DNA of 64,000 nucleotides from NCBI GenBank assembly GCA_020199775.1, contig JAIVJZ010000040.1:372001-436000 (forward strand), written 5' to 3'. Under the pieces are notes generated by a model. The model saw only the letters and a program-made list of their open reading frames with translations. It ran no database searches and was not told the origin of the DNA. The position numbers and the translations under genes are program-made. Positions 42,900-52,363 of this stretch are shown piece after piece (within the stretch, counting starts at the first letter, position 1; every line of letters begins with the position of its first letter). This DNA is from Acidobacteriota bacterium. GTDB lineage: Bacteria; Acidobacteriota; Blastocatellia; Pyrinomonadales; Pyrinomonadaceae.

Positions 42900-45800
42900 A
42901 TGCACGTCACACGGGTTGAGTTAGACAACATCAAATCTTACGAGCGCGCCGACTTCTCTTTCGAGCCGGGCACGACGGCCATCGTCGGCCCCAACGGCGC
43001 GGGCAAAACGACGATCCTCGAAGCCATCGCGTGGACGCTGTTCGACACGCTCGACTACAGCAAGGACGACTTCCTGCGTCGCGGCGCGAAGAAGGGGTCG
43101 GCGCGCGTCACCTTCGAGAGCGACGTGGACGGCCGCCGTTACACCGTCTACCGCGACACGGCCAACGGCTATTACATCTACGACCCCGAACTCAAGCTCA
43201 AGCTCGAAGAGAAGAAGGCGAACGTCGCGCCGATGCTCGCCAAATTGCTCGGCATCGAGGCGGGGACTGACTTGCCCGCCCTCTTCAAGTCGGCCATCGG
43301 CGTGCCGCAAGGGTTGCTCACGGCCGACTTCCTCAAAACGTCGAGCCAGCGCAAGGCCGCCTTCGACCGCCTGCTCAAAGTGGAAGAGTACCGTGAGGGC
43401 GCGGAACGCCTGCGCGACACGGTGAACCTGATCCGCGACCGCGTGGCTGAGACGCGCGAGCGCATCGGGCGCGCCGAAGGCACGCTCGCGCGCTACGAAG
43501 AGATGACGGCCGAGCACGCGTCAACGGCGGCGCGGGCGCGCGAGTTGACGGAGACGCTCGACGAATTGCGGCGCGAGGTCGCGGCGCGCAAGGCTAAGGT
43601 CGGGGCGTTTGAAGAGGCCGAGCGGCGCGTGGCCGAGACGCGCACGCGCGCCGACCGCGCCGACGTGGAACGCAGGGCAACCGAACGAAGTCTCGCGGAG
43701 TTGCAGAGCAAACTGGCCGAAGCCGAGCGCGCGCGCCGCGAGCAGCAGGCTTCGGAAACGGACTATCACGCGCACCTCGCCGCGCTCGCCGGACTGGGGC
43801 AACTCGAAACGGAACGCGCCGAGCGCGACCGCCTGCTCGTGGAGATCAACCGCGTGGCGGGTCTGCTGGCCGCGGCCGAGTCGGACGCGCGTCGTTTGAG
43901 CGTCGCGCTCGAAGCGGCGGGGCGTGCGCGCGGGTTGTTGAAAGAGATCGAAGTCGAGGTGAGCGCGCAGGAAGAGTTGGAGCGCGAGCGCGAACGGCTG
44001 CGAGAGTTGCGCTCGCACGCGATGGCGGCGCGCGACAGTCTCGCACGCCTCGACGCCGAACTCAACAACCTCCGCGCTCAGCACGCGCAGACGCGCGAGG
44101 GGTTGAAACAGGCGGAACGCGCGCAGGACGCGCCCGCACGCGTCGCGCGTCTGGGGAGCGAGCGCATCGGACTCGAAACCGCGCTCAGCCGCGCCGAACG
44201 CGCCGCCACCGAGCGCAAGCACCTCACCAACCAGCGCAGGGATTTGACGCGCGAGATCAAACGCCTGCAAGAGATCACGGGTGCGCTCGAACGCAAAACG
44301 CGCGAACTCGAAACGCGCGCCGCCGGGGCCGAGCGCGCCGCCGAACTCGAAGCGAGCGGGCGCGAACTGGCCGAACAGGCCGCGCACCTGCGCGCCGAGA
44401 TCGCGCGCGACGAGAAGATGCGCGTCGAAGTCAAAGGCGGTCTCTGCCCGATCCTCTCCGAGCGTTGTTTGAACATCGGCGAGGGGCAGACGCTCGAAGG
44501 CTATTTCAAAGATCACTTGACGGCGAACCGCGCCGAGTTGCAGACCGTGCAGGCCGAGGCCGTGCGCGTCGAACGACAGGTGCGCACGGCGCGCGAGGCG
44601 GGCGTCGCGCTCGTCCAGTTGGAGCGCGAGCGCGGCCAACTCGGACACGAACGCGAACTGCTGCGGGCGCGCGAGTCGCTGCTCGCCACGCTCGACCGCG
44701 AACTCTCCGCGCTCCCGGCCGACGACCGCGAACTCGACGAGTTGAGAAGTAAACTGCTCGGCATCGACGCGGAACTCATCGGCGCGCGCGAAGCTCTCAT
44801 GCGCCACGCGGAGCTAGAGCCTCTGCGCCAGCGTCTCAGAGAGATCGAAGAGGAAGGCAAGCGCAGGAAGGAAGACCGCGCCGGGCTGGCCGCCGCCGCG
44901 AGCGCAATCGAATCGCTCGAACGCGACATCGCCGAGACGGACGCGCGCCTGCGCGCCCTGAACGACCCGCGCGCGCGCCTGAGCATGAGACGCGCCGAAG
45001 CCGAACAGGAGGCGACGCTGCAAGCGGAAGTCGCGGGCGCGCGCGACGCCATCGCCGCGCTCTCGGCCGAGCGCGACGAACTCGCGGCGCGGTCGAAGCG
45101 TTTCGCGGACTTCGACGCGCGTTGGGCGGCGACGCTGGCAGCGCGCGACGCGACCGCCCCGGCCTACCGCGTCTATCTCGAAAGCGCGTCGCTCGCGGCC
45201 ACGGTGGGTGCGCGGGCGCAGGAGGTGGAACGCGCGACGGCCGAGGCGGCGCAGGCGGCGCGCGAAGCGGAAGCGGCGCAAGCGGCGCACGCCGGGGCGA
45301 GCGCGGCATACGACCGCGCCGCGCATTCGTCGGAACGCGACGCGCTCGCCCTCGCGCTCGCGTCCGAGGCGAACACTTCGGCCAAGCTCGAACACGCGCG
45401 CGAGACGACGGAGAAACTCGCCGCCGAGATCGCGCGGCTCGACGCGGTGCGCGCCCGTTGGCAGGATGAGATTCGCGCGCAGGAGCGGCTCAAGCGTCTG
45501 GACGAAGCGACCGAGTTTATGCGCGACATTCTCAAAAAAGCGGGGCCGGAAGTGACGCGCAGTTACGTCGCGCACATCTCGGTCGAGGCGAATCAATTCT
45601 TCCGCGAGATCACGGGCGACGCGGGGCGGACGCTCCGCTGGTCGAGCGATTACGAAATCATGCTGGAAGAGGACGGCCACGAACGCTCGTTCGTCAATCT
45701 CTCCGGCGGCGAGCAGATGGTCGCCGCCCTGTCCGTGCGCCTCGCGCTGTTGAAGCAACTCTCGGATATCCGCATCGCCTTCTTCGACGAGCCGACCGTG

Positions 45801-45953
45801 AACATGGACGCCGAGCGGCGCGAAAACCTCGCGCGCCAGATCGGGCAGGTGCGCCACTTCAATCAACTCTTCGTCATCTCGCACGACGACACGTTCGAGG
45901 AGGCGGTGGATCACGTCCTCGTCCTCACGGGTGAACACGAGGCGGCGGCGTGA
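42900..45953 (+). CDS. Rad50/SbcC-like SMC-type ATPase
   Basis: The 1017-residue product begins MHVTRVELDNIKSYERADFS with Walker A in IVGPNGAGKTTILEAIAWTL. Long Glu/Ala/Arg-rich coiled coils follow (about residues 190-880). A central turn near residue 520 has GGLCPILSERCLNIGEGQTL, a CPx5C-type hook where Rad50 has CxxC. The signature is FVNLSGGEQMVAALSVRLAL, Walker B is IRIAFFDEPTVNMDAERREN and a His-switch VISHDDTFEEAVDHVLVL. Such proteins usually work with a Mre11/SbcD nuclease, but none is nearby. The last bases overlap the RNase H gene by 4 nt (GTGA). The frame opens further upstream at 42738, but the ATG at 42900 is the start of the conserved ATPase. Confidence 0.9.
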   Translation: MHVTRVELDNIKSYERADFSFEPGTTAIVGPNGAGKTTILEAIAWTLFDTLDYSKDDFLRRGAKKGSARVTFESDVDGRRYTVYRDTANGYYIYDPELKLKLEEKKANVAPMLAKLLGIEAGTDLPALFKSAIGVPQGLLTADFLKTSSQRKAAFDRLLKVEEYREGAERLRDTVNLIRDRVAETRERIGRAEGTLARYEEMTAEHASTAARARELTETLDELRREVAARKAKVGAFEEAERRVAETRTRADRADVERRATERSLAELQSKLAEAERARREQQASETDYHAHLAALAGLGQLETERAERDRLLVEINRVAGLLAAAESDARRLSVALEAAGRARGLLKEIEVEVSAQEELERERERLRELRSHAMAARDSLARLDAELNNLRAQHAQTREGLKQAERAQDAPARVARLGSERIGLETALSRAERAATERKHLTNQRRDLTREIKRLQEITGALERKTRELETRAAGAERAAELEASGRELAEQAAHLRAEIARDEKMRVEVKGGLCPILSERCLNIGEGQTLEGYFKDHLTANRAELQTVQAEAVRVERQVRTAREAGVALVQLERERGQLGHERELLRARESLLATLDRELSALPADDRELDELRSKLLGIDAELIGAREALMRHAELEPLRQRLREIEEEGKRRKEDRAGLAAAASAIESLERDIAETDARLRALNDPRARLSMRRAEAEQEATLQAEVAGARDAIAALSAERDELAARSKRFADFDARWAATLAARDATAPAYRVYLESASLAATVGARAQEVERATAEAAQAAREAEAAQAAHAGASAAYDRAAHSSERDALALALASEANTSAKLEHARETTEKLAAEIARLDAVRARWQDEIRAQERLKRLDEATEFMRDILKKAGPEVTRSYVAHISVEANQFFREITGDAGRTLRWSSDYEIMLEEDGHERSFVNLSGGEQMVAALSVRLALLKQLSDIRIAFFDEPTVNMDAERRENLARQIGQVRHFNQLFVISHDDTFEEAVDHVLVLTGEHEAAA

Positions 45954-46432
45954 GCGCGCCGGAGGGGTTGAAGGAAGTGACGATCTACTGCGACGGGTCG
46001 AGCCTCGGCAACGGTCAGGCCGAGCCGCGCGCGGCGGCCGTCGCGCTCCTGAACTTCCGCGACCAGTGGCGCGCGTTCGGCTGCTATCTCGGCACGGCGA
46101 CGAACCAGCAGGCCGAGATCGCCGCGGCGGCCGTCGGCCTCGAACAACTGCGCGAGCCGTGCCGCGTGCGCGTGTTGACGGATTCGCGCTACGTGGTGGA
46201 GACGATGGCGGGACGCTTCCGCCGCAAGTCGAACCACGAATGGTGGGCGCGTCTGGACAAAGCCCGCGACGCGCACCACATCGAATGGGAGTGGATCAAA
46301 GGCCACGCGGGTCATCACGCGCAGGAGGCCGTGGACAAGGCGGCGCGCCGTATCGCCGCGCTCGGCCGCGTCGAAGAAAGCGTGCTGCGCGAGGCGGCCG
46401 AGACGCTCGGCGCATCCGGCGGCAAATCATAG
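45950..46432 (+). CDS. Ribonuclease H-like protein
   Basis: The 160-residue product starts at GTG overlapping the SMC stop. It carries the RNase H acidic residues: first Asp in VTIYCDGSSLGNGQ, Glu in TNQQAEIAAAAVG, Asp in RVLTDSRYVVETM, His in WIKGHAGHHAQEA and last Asp in EAVDKAARR. The lengths fit RNase HI. Coupled to the Rad50-like gene, it may resolve RNA:DNA hybrids in the same repair function; this is inferred from context only. Confidence 0.88.
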   Translation: MSAPEGLKEVTIYCDGSSLGNGQAEPRAAAVALLNFRDQWRAFGCYLGTATNQQAEIAAAAVGLEQLREPCRVRVLTDSRYVVETMAGRFRRKSNHEWWARLDKARDAHHIEWEWIKGHAGHHAQEAVDKAARRIAALGRVEESVLREAAETLGASGGKS

Positions 46433-46476
46433 CAACGGTGTTTCGTTGATGACTTCGACGGCGGAGAGATTGCGTC

Positions 46477-47034
46477 ATGAGTCTCGCACGTAAATATAAA
46501 AAGTCCCTCGACGAACAGTGGTGCATGCGGTTCAAGACCGGGCACCCCGGCGGCGACAGGTATGACGGCGTCGTCATGCAGGTCAAACCCGACTTCATCG
46601 TCCTGCGTGAGGAGGAAGCGTTTGAGTTCGACGGAGTCGTCATCCTCGCCAAGAAGTTCATTAGAGGTTTCCGCGACGGGAAATATGAGCGGTGCGCCAA
46701 CGAGATTCTGCGCGAGAACGGAGCAATTAAAAAACTGCGCGTGCCGCGCTGGCTCGACTCGTGCGAGGCGATCCCGCAGGCGTTAGCTGCGATGATGCGG
46801 AGAGATATTTGGCCTGCGCTTGAAATCATATACAACGAAGGTGGTGATTCGGCCTTCTATCTAGGTGTGATTACCGGCATTGAAGATGAACAATTCTCGA
46901 TAAAAAGTTACGATGCGGCGGGCAAATGGGAAAAGAACTTCGTGTTGGGGTACGAAGAAATCTTTAAGATCGAGTTCGATAGCCAGTATTGTAATCACTT
47001 TAACGCATACATGAAGTCCAAAGATGGTGCGTGA
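46477..47034 (+). CDS. Hypothetical protein
   Basis: The 185-residue product begins MSLARKYKKSLDEQWCMRFK and contains VVMQVKPDFIVLREEEAFEF, VPRWLDSCEAIPQALAAMMR, and a C-terminal half (ALEIIYNEGGDSAFYLGVIT, then FVLGYEEIFKIEFDSQYCNH). I recognise no family. The second half of the gene is noticeably more AT-rich than the first and than its neighbours, which could mean a recombined origin. Cytosolic; no signal peptide. Confidence 0.65.
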   Translation: MSLARKYKKSLDEQWCMRFKTGHPGGDRYDGVVMQVKPDFIVLREEEAFEFDGVVILAKKFIRGFRDGKYERCANEILRENGAIKKLRVPRWLDSCEAIPQALAAMMRRDIWPALEIIYNEGGDSAFYLGVITGIEDEQFSIKSYDAAGKWEKNFVLGYEEIFKIEFDSQYCNHFNAYMKSKDGA

Positions 47035-47104
47035 GGCTTTCTCCCGCGCCTCTCGTCAGTCATAATTACGCGTCGCCTGAAATTTACTCCCCCGCTGTCA
47101 ATTC

Positions 47105-49108
47105 ATGCCGATTAGTAATTTCATCGCCACACGCGCGAGCGCGAGCGTCTTTCTGGTGCTCGTGCTTTCCGGCGTGCTCGCGGGCGCGACGGCGGCGGCG
47201 CAGACGCGCGGGTGGCTGTGGCAGAACCCCCTGCCGCAGGGCAACGCGATCCACGCGCTGAGGTTCGCGGCCGATAAATTGAGCGGGTGGGCGACCGGCG
47301 CGGGGGGCGCGATTTTGCGCACGGAGGACGGCGGCTATGAGTGGGAGGCGCAGAGCGCGCCCGTCGCGACGACGCTCTACGGGCTGTTCGTCAGAGACAA
47401 GAACACGGCGGTCGCCGTCGGCGCGCGCGGCGTCGTCATCACGACGGAGAACGGCGGCGAGCGTTGGACGGCAAGGCCGACGGGCGTCAAGGATCATCTC
47501 TACAACGTCGCCTTCGCCGGGCGTGATCTACGGCACGGGTGGGCGTGCGGCACTTACGGGCGCATCATCCACACGACCGACGCCGGGCGCACATGGCGCG
47601 AGCAAACTTCGGGCGTCAATACACACCTCTTCTCGATCTCTTTCGGCGACGAGCGAACGGGCGTCGCGGTCGGGGCGAACGGTACGATGCTCGTGACCTC
47701 GGACGGCGGCGCGACGTGGCGAAGCCAGTCGCAGGCGAAGGAGTTGCCGCTGACGGGCGTGGCCTTCGCGGGTCAGTCGAAGCGCGCGGTCGCGGTCGGC
47801 TTTGGCGGCCTCGTCATGCGGACGGACGACGGCGGCGAGACGTGGGCGCGCGTCGAAGTTTATCAACAGGCCGATCTCCTATCGGTCTACTTCGCCGACG
47901 GCCGGAACGGTTGGGCGGCGGGCAACGACGGCGTCGTGCTCGCGACGGCCGACGGCGGCGGGACGTGGCTGCCCGTGAGCGTGAAGACGCAGCCGCGCCT
48001 GACGACGATCCACTTCGCCGACGCGACGACCGGCTGGACGGCCGGCGGCGACGGCCTCATCCTGCGCACCGACAACGGCGGCCTCGAATGGCGACGGCTC
48101 TCGGAGGGCGGGCGCGAAGACCTCGCGGACATCTTCTTTCTCGACGGCTCGCGCGGCTGGGCGGTCGGCTCGCGCGGGCGGCTGCTCTACACGAATTCGG
48201 GCGGCAAGCGTTGGACGGCGAGGCCGTCGGGCGTCACGGTTCGCCTCACGCACGTCTTCTTCGTGGACGAGGCGCACGGCTGGACGGTGGGCGAGGCGGG
48301 CACGATCCTGCGCACCGATAACGGCGGCCTGACGTGGGCGAAAGTTGACTCGCCCGTCACGCACGAACTCTCCGGCGTCCACTTCGCGGACGCGAAGCGC
48401 GGCCTCGCCGTCGGCGCGCGCGGCACGATACTGGCGACGGAAGACGGCGGCGAGACGTGGCGGCAAAAACGTTCCGACACGATCACCTGGATCGAAGATG
48501 TCTCTTACGCGGGCGGCGGCGGCGGCGGCGGTCGCACCGCGGTCGCGGTCGGCGCGCAAGGGTTGATCATGCGGACGGAGGACGGCGGCGAAACGTGGCG
48601 TTACATCGAGACGAACACGAAGGAATGGCTCTACAGCGTCGCGTTTGCGGATAGGTCGCGCGGCTTCATCGTCGGCGAGCGCGGGTTGATCCTGCGGACG
48701 GACGACGCTGGGATGCGCTGGAAGCAGCAGGAGAGCAAGGTCAAGCTCAACCTGTTCGCCGTCTCGGTCGCCTCGCCGCTCGACGCGCTCATCGTCGGCG
48801 AACAGGGGCGCGTGATGCAAACGAAGGACGGCGGCGAGACGTGGGACGCGCTGGCGAGCGCGACGAGCGTGCCGCTGTTCGCCGTCGCCTACCGGGGCGG
48901 TTCGGCGGCGTGGGTCGCCGGGCGCGGCGGCGCGATCCTGCGTCGCACGGATTCGGTCGCCACGGTCAACATCCCCCGCCCGAAACTGCCGCCCGCGTTG
49001 CGCGGCAAGAAACCGAACGCGGAGACGGACGATCCTCCCCCCACGCTCAACGAACGCGACATCCCGCGCGCTCTCCCCCCGAACAAGAAACGCCCGCCCG
49101 CGAGTTGA
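47105..49108 (+). CDS. YCF48/PSII stability-factor-like propeller, secreted
   Basis: The 667-residue product has a signal peptide (SVFLVLVLSGVLAGATAAAQ) and about 13 repeats of roughly 43 residues with the YCF48 pattern G-x-x-G-x-I-L-R-T-x-D-G-G-x-x-W, for example GWATGAGGAILRTEDGGYEW, TVGEAGTILRTDNGGLTW and FIVGERGLILRTDDAGMRW. The C-terminus is Pro-rich. YCF48 assists photosystem II assembly in oxygenic phototrophs, but the domain is also widespread in secreted proteins of non-phototrophs. The role here is unknown. Confidence 0.88.
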   Translation: MPISNFIATRASASVFLVLVLSGVLAGATAAAQTRGWLWQNPLPQGNAIHALRFAADKLSGWATGAGGAILRTEDGGYEWEAQSAPVATTLYGLFVRDKNTAVAVGARGVVITTENGGERWTARPTGVKDHLYNVAFAGRDLRHGWACGTYGRIIHTTDAGRTWREQTSGVNTHLFSISFGDERTGVAVGANGTMLVTSDGGATWRSQSQAKELPLTGVAFAGQSKRAVAVGFGGLVMRTDDGGETWARVEVYQQADLLSVYFADGRNGWAAGNDGVVLATADGGGTWLPVSVKTQPRLTTIHFADATTGWTAGGDGLILRTDNGGLEWRRLSEGGREDLADIFFLDGSRGWAVGSRGRLLYTNSGGKRWTARPSGVTVRLTHVFFVDEAHGWTVGEAGTILRTDNGGLTWAKVDSPVTHELSGVHFADAKRGLAVGARGTILATEDGGETWRQKRSDTITWIEDVSYAGGGGGGGRTAVAVGAQGLIMRTEDGGETWRYIETNTKEWLYSVAFADRSRGFIVGERGLILRTDDAGMRWKQQESKVKLNLFAVSVASPLDALIVGEQGRVMQTKDGGETWDALASATSVPLFAVAYRGGSAAWVAGRGGAILRRTDSVATVNIPRPKLPPALRGKKPNAETDDPPPTLNERDIPRALPPNKKRPPAS

Positions 49109-49231
49109 CGGGCGCGCGCGGGTTGCGAGTTGACACGTGCGCGGGCGCGTCTCGCCGTTGGCGAAAACACGTCCGCTTCTGCGATACTCTACGGTGACGA
49201 GAAACCGGGGAGAGTGACTTAGATTAAAGAG

Positions 49232-49849
49232 ATGATGTCCTGTCCAGTTTGCGCCCACGAAAATCCCGACGGCGTGCGGTTCTGCGTCAAGTGCGGCTGG
49301 CAACTGATCCAGTCCGCTGCCGGTGGCGAGACCGTCGCGCTGTTTCCGGCGCAAGCGGCGAACGCGGATGGCCTGCACCCGAACGAAGCCCCGCCCACCA
49401 GCCAACTTCAGGCGAATGCGGACACGCAGGAATTTACCCCGCAGGATTTCCTCGTGCTCGTCGTTGACGACACGGTTGACAACCTCGTCATCATCAGTTT
49501 GCACCTGCAACAGTCGGGCTACCGCGTCGTCACGGCGACGGACGGCGAAGAGGCGATCAAGGTCGCCGCGCTCACGCACCCCGACCTGATCCTGATGGAC
49601 ATCAGCATGCCCGGCCTCGACGGTCTCGGCGCGACGCGAAAGATTCGCGAGCACCCGTCCCTGCGCCCCGTACCCGTCATCGCCGTCACCGCCTTCACCA
49701 CCGAGGGCTTCCAGCGCGCCGCCTACGACGCCGGGATGGAGGGCTACCTCACCAAGCCGATTGACTTCGAACGACTCAACGATCTGATCCGCAGCCTCCT
49801 GCCCGTCAGGAAGACGGACAACGGCGACACGCTCGGCGGCGACGAATAA
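49232..49849 (+). CDS. Response regulator with N-terminal zinc ribbon
   Basis: The 205-residue product begins with a zinc-ribbon half CPVCAHENPDGVRFCVKCGW (four Cys), then a linker of about 45 residues and a CheY-like receiver: LVLVVDDTVDNLVII, phospho-acceptor Asp in LILMDISMPGLDG, PVIAVTAFTTE and the Lys in GYLTKPIDFERLN. There is no output domain. Either of the two ATGs (49232 or 49235) may be used. No histidine kinase is adjacent, so partners are unknown. Confidence 0.88.
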   Translation: MMSCPVCAHENPDGVRFCVKCGWQLIQSAAGGETVALFPAQAANADGLHPNEAPPTSQLQANADTQEFTPQDFLVLVVDDTVDNLVIISLHLQQSGYRVVTATDGEEAIKVAALTHPDLILMDISMPGLDGLGATRKIREHPSLRPVPVIAVTAFTTEGFQRAAYDAGMEGYLTKPIDFERLNDLIRSLLPVRKTDNGDTLGGDE

Positions 49850-49921
49850 AAAAAGCGCAGGCCGCGCAACACGCACGCGACCCGCGCCTCCTTGGTAACT
49901 CGTTCGGAAATCTTAAAATAC

Positions 49922-50131
49922 TTACACGCGCACGCGATGCTCCTTCGCATAGCTGTAGGCCGTGTAGGCGGCGACCACGTGGCACACCCAACCGAGCATG
50001 CCGCCCGTCCCGACCCAGAAACCGGGCGTGAGTATCAACCACAGGATGCCCGCCAGAATACGCCCGTTATAAAGCTGCCCCAGCCCCGGAATTACGAAAC
50101 TCAACAGCCCCGCCAGAAAAGGATCACGCAT
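49922..50131 (-). CDS. TM2-like small membrane protein
   Basis: The 69-residue product (MRDPFLAGLLSFVIPGLGQL) continues YNGRILAGILWLILTPGFWV and GTGGMLGWVCHVVAAYTAYS. The GLGQLYNGRI-AGILWL pattern is that of TM2-domain-like proteins with two or three helices. The function is unknown. The ATG at 50131 is used since the further in-frame codon is TTG. Confidence 0.72.
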   Translation of the reverse strand: MRDPFLAGLLSFVIPGLGQLYNGRILAGILWLILTPGFWVGTGGMLGWVCHVVAAYTAYSYAKEHRVRV

Positions 50132-50191
50132 CGCTTTCAACCTCCGTCCAAACTATACGCGCGCCCGCGCGGCTTTGTTCGCGGGAAAAAG

Positions 50192-50270
50192 AAGTGAGCA
50201 GTGAGCGGTAAGCAGTGAGCAGTAAAGAAACTGTTTTAACCGCTCACTGCTTACCGCTCACTGCTTACTC
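50192..50270. repeat. Heptamer palindrome, unit GTGAGCA
   Basis: The left arm (50192-50227) has GTGAGCA, GTGAGCG and GTAAGCA units; the right arm (50239-50270) has CGCTCACTGCTTAC-type units. The right arm overlaps the last codons of dnaX (S-K-Q, TGA at 50258-50260). The unit is the same as at 33536-33610. Confidence 0.92.
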
Positions 50271-52324
50271 GTACTGCTGTCCACGCGGCGCACGTCCACG
50301 ATCTCGGCGTGGAAGGCGCGCAGGACTTGCTGCACCGACGGGTGGTTCTCCGCCAACTCGCGCAGGCGTCGCCTCTCTTCGGCTTCCGCGTCGCGCGCCG
50401 CCCCCTGCTGCTCGTCGTCGCGGCTCTCGTCCTTGTCCTTGACCGCGATGCGCACGCCCATCTCGCGCCCGCACACGCTCGCGCACACCTCGCGCAAAAG
50501 TTTGACGCTCTCAGGCTTCGCGAGATTGTCGCGCAGGTGCTTGGCCTCCGGCGCGAACTCGACGTACAACTCCTCGCCGTCGAACGAGACCTTGCGCGCG
50601 CCTTCGAGCGCGATGGCGAGGAAGGGCTTGCGCCGCTCTTCGAGTCCCGTCTTGATCCGCTCGATGATGCCGCCCGCGTCGGAAGCCGACGTGACGTGCG
50701 CGTCGCCGACGACTTGCGGCGCGGGCGTGTGTGCCGCGGCGGGCGTGCCCCCGTTGCTCTGAATCGAAGGCGGGGGCACGAGTTTGAGCGGGGGAGGTTG
50801 TGAAGCCGTCGGCGGTTCTTCCCACGGCGGCGTGTTTGCCGCCGCCGTCGTCGCGTTCGACCTCAAGGAGCTATCCGTCTGTCGCGCGCCCGCGTCGGGC
50901 TGCGCGGCTTTGTTCGCCGGTGGTGTTGAAGCGTCGAGGCGCGGGGATGCGTCGGCTTCACGCTCCGCTTCATAACCCGGCGACGCCGTGGCGGCGCGCG
51001 AGCCGGGAGGCGTTCCCTTGCCGCCGCCACCGCTGCCCGCATACCCGCCCCCGCTTCGCGGCGTACTGCCGCCGCCGCCCATCGCGCCGCCCGTCGGCGC
51101 GGGCGTGCCCGGCGCACCGGCCGCCGCGGGTGTTTTGCCCGTGCGGAGGGCCTCTTCGAGCGCGTTCAGGCGTTCGATGATCAGGCCGAGCGGGGCGAGA
51201 CGGCGCATCTCGATCAACTTGACCAGTCCGATTTCGAGTTGGTAACGCGGGTGCGCGCCCTCGCGCAAAATGCGCTCCGTCTCCGACAGGCTGTGGAAGA
51301 AGCGCACGAGGTCTGACTCCGAAAACTCCTGCGCCGCCAGCATCAGTTCCCTGCGCTCGGCGTCGCCCGCGTCCAACCCTTCGGCCGCGTCGCCCGCCAC
51401 TTTCACGACCAGCAGGTCGCGGACGTGCGATAACAGGTCGCGGCAAAAATTTCTCAGGTCGTGCCCGCGCATGACGAGATCGTCCACGACGGCGAGCGCG
51501 TCGCGCGGCGCGCCCGTCGCAATCGAACGCATGACGCGCGTGCGAAGTTCCGCCCCGGCGATGCCGAGCGCGGCCTCCACGTCCGCCACCGCGATCTCGG
51601 CGTCGCTGAAACTGATGACCTGATCGAAGGCCGACTGCGCGTCGCGCATCGAGCCTTCGCCCGCGCGCGCGATCTCGCGCAGGGCTTCGTCCGCGACGTT
51701 GATCCCCTCGGCGTCGGCGATGAGCCGGAGACGTTCGGCGATGCGCGCCGTGGCGATGGTGCGAAACTCGAACTGCTGGCTGCGCGAGAGGATCGTGTCG
51801 GGGATTTTGTGCGACTCGGTCGTCGCCATGATGAAGACGACGCGCGGCGGCGGCTCTTCGAGCGTCTTCAAGAGCGCGTTGAAAGCCGAAGTCGAGAGCA
51901 TGTGAACTTCGTCAATAATGTAAACTTTGTAACGCTCACGACCTTCCCACTTTGCGGCGTTGATCCCAATTTTATCGATGATCACATCGCGCACATTGTC
52001 CACGCCAGTATTGGATGCCGCATCGATTTCCCGCACATCCGCCGAATGCCCCTCGGCGATCTCGCGGCAGGAGGAACACTGATCCGGGTCGGTCGTCCGG
52101 CAGGGCGTCGCCGTGGGGCGTGCGGACTTGTGACAGTTGAGGGCCTTGGCGAGCAGGCGCGCCGTCGTCGTTTTCCCAACGCCGCGCGCGCCGGAGAAGA
52201 GATAGGCGTGGTGGAGGCGTTCGTGTTCGAGCGCGCCGCGCAGCGTCCGCGTGATCGGCTCCTGCCCGGTCACTTCCTCGAAAGTTTGCGGACGCCATTT
52301 GCGTGCGATGACTTGGTAAGCCAT
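50258..52324 (-). CDS. dnaX: DNA polymerase III subunits gamma/tau
   Basis: The 688-residue product begins MAYQVIARKWRPQTFEEVTG. It has Walker A in FSGARGVGKTTTARLLAKAL, a zinc module (CRTTDPDQCSSC), IDAASNTGVDNVRDVIIDKI, DEVHMLSTSAFNALLKTLEE and SRSQQFEFR. A Gly/Pro/Ala-rich linker (residues about 395-540) leads to a C-terminal tau-like domain (ERIKTGLEERRKPFLAIALE). No slippery A-AAA-AAG motif is evident, so a separate gamma product is not predicted. The S-K-Q C-terminus and stop come from the heptamer array. It is 40 bp downstream of the VOC gene. Confidence 0.95.
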   Translation of the reverse strand: MAYQVIARKWRPQTFEEVTGQEPITRTLRGALEHERLHHAYLFSGARGVGKTTTARLLAKALNCHKSARPTATPCRTTDPDQCSSCREIAEGHSADVREIDAASNTGVDNVRDVIIDKIGINAAKWEGRERYKVYIIDEVHMLSTSAFNALLKTLEEPPPRVVFIMATTESHKIPDTILSRSQQFEFRTIATARIAERLRLIADAEGINVADEALREIARAGEGSMRDAQSAFDQVISFSDAEIAVADVEAALGIAGAELRTRVMRSIATGAPRDALAVVDDLVMRGHDLRNFCRDLLSHVRDLLVVKVAGDAAEGLDAGDAERRELMLAAQEFSESDLVRFFHSLSETERILREGAHPRYQLEIGLVKLIEMRRLAPLGLIIERLNALEEALRTGKTPAAAGAPGTPAPTGGAMGGGGSTPRSGGGYAGSGGGGKGTPPGSRAATASPGYEAEREADASPRLDASTPPANKAAQPDAGARQTDSSLRSNATTAAANTPPWEEPPTASQPPPLKLVPPPSIQSNGGTPAAAHTPAPQVVGDAHVTSASDAGGIIERIKTGLEERRKPFLAIALEGARKVSFDGEELYVEFAPEAKHLRDNLAKPESVKLLREVCASVCGREMGVRIAVKDKDESRDDEQQGAARDAEAEERRRLRELAENHPSVQQVLRAFHAEIVDVRRVDSSTSKQ

Positions 52325-52330
52325 AAAGCT

Positions 52331-52362
52331 GTCGGTTGTCCGTGGTCGGTTGTCCGTGGTCG
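52331..52362. repeat. 14-bp tandem repeat (two 7-bp units) before dnaX
   Basis: GTCGGTTGTCCGTG occurs twice in a row (52331-52344 and 52345-52358) plus a partial copy. No reverse-complement arm was found, so this is a one-armed version of the arrays described elsewhere. Confidence 0.85.
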
Positions 52363-52363
52363 C

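Noticed and set aside
47105..49108. 130-bp periodicity as a DNA repeat array
   Set aside because: It comes from YCF48 protein repeats, not from a non-coding array.
47879..49876. 665-codon minus-strand frame
   Set aside because: It is antisense to the YCF48 propeller and the response regulator and has no motif of its own.
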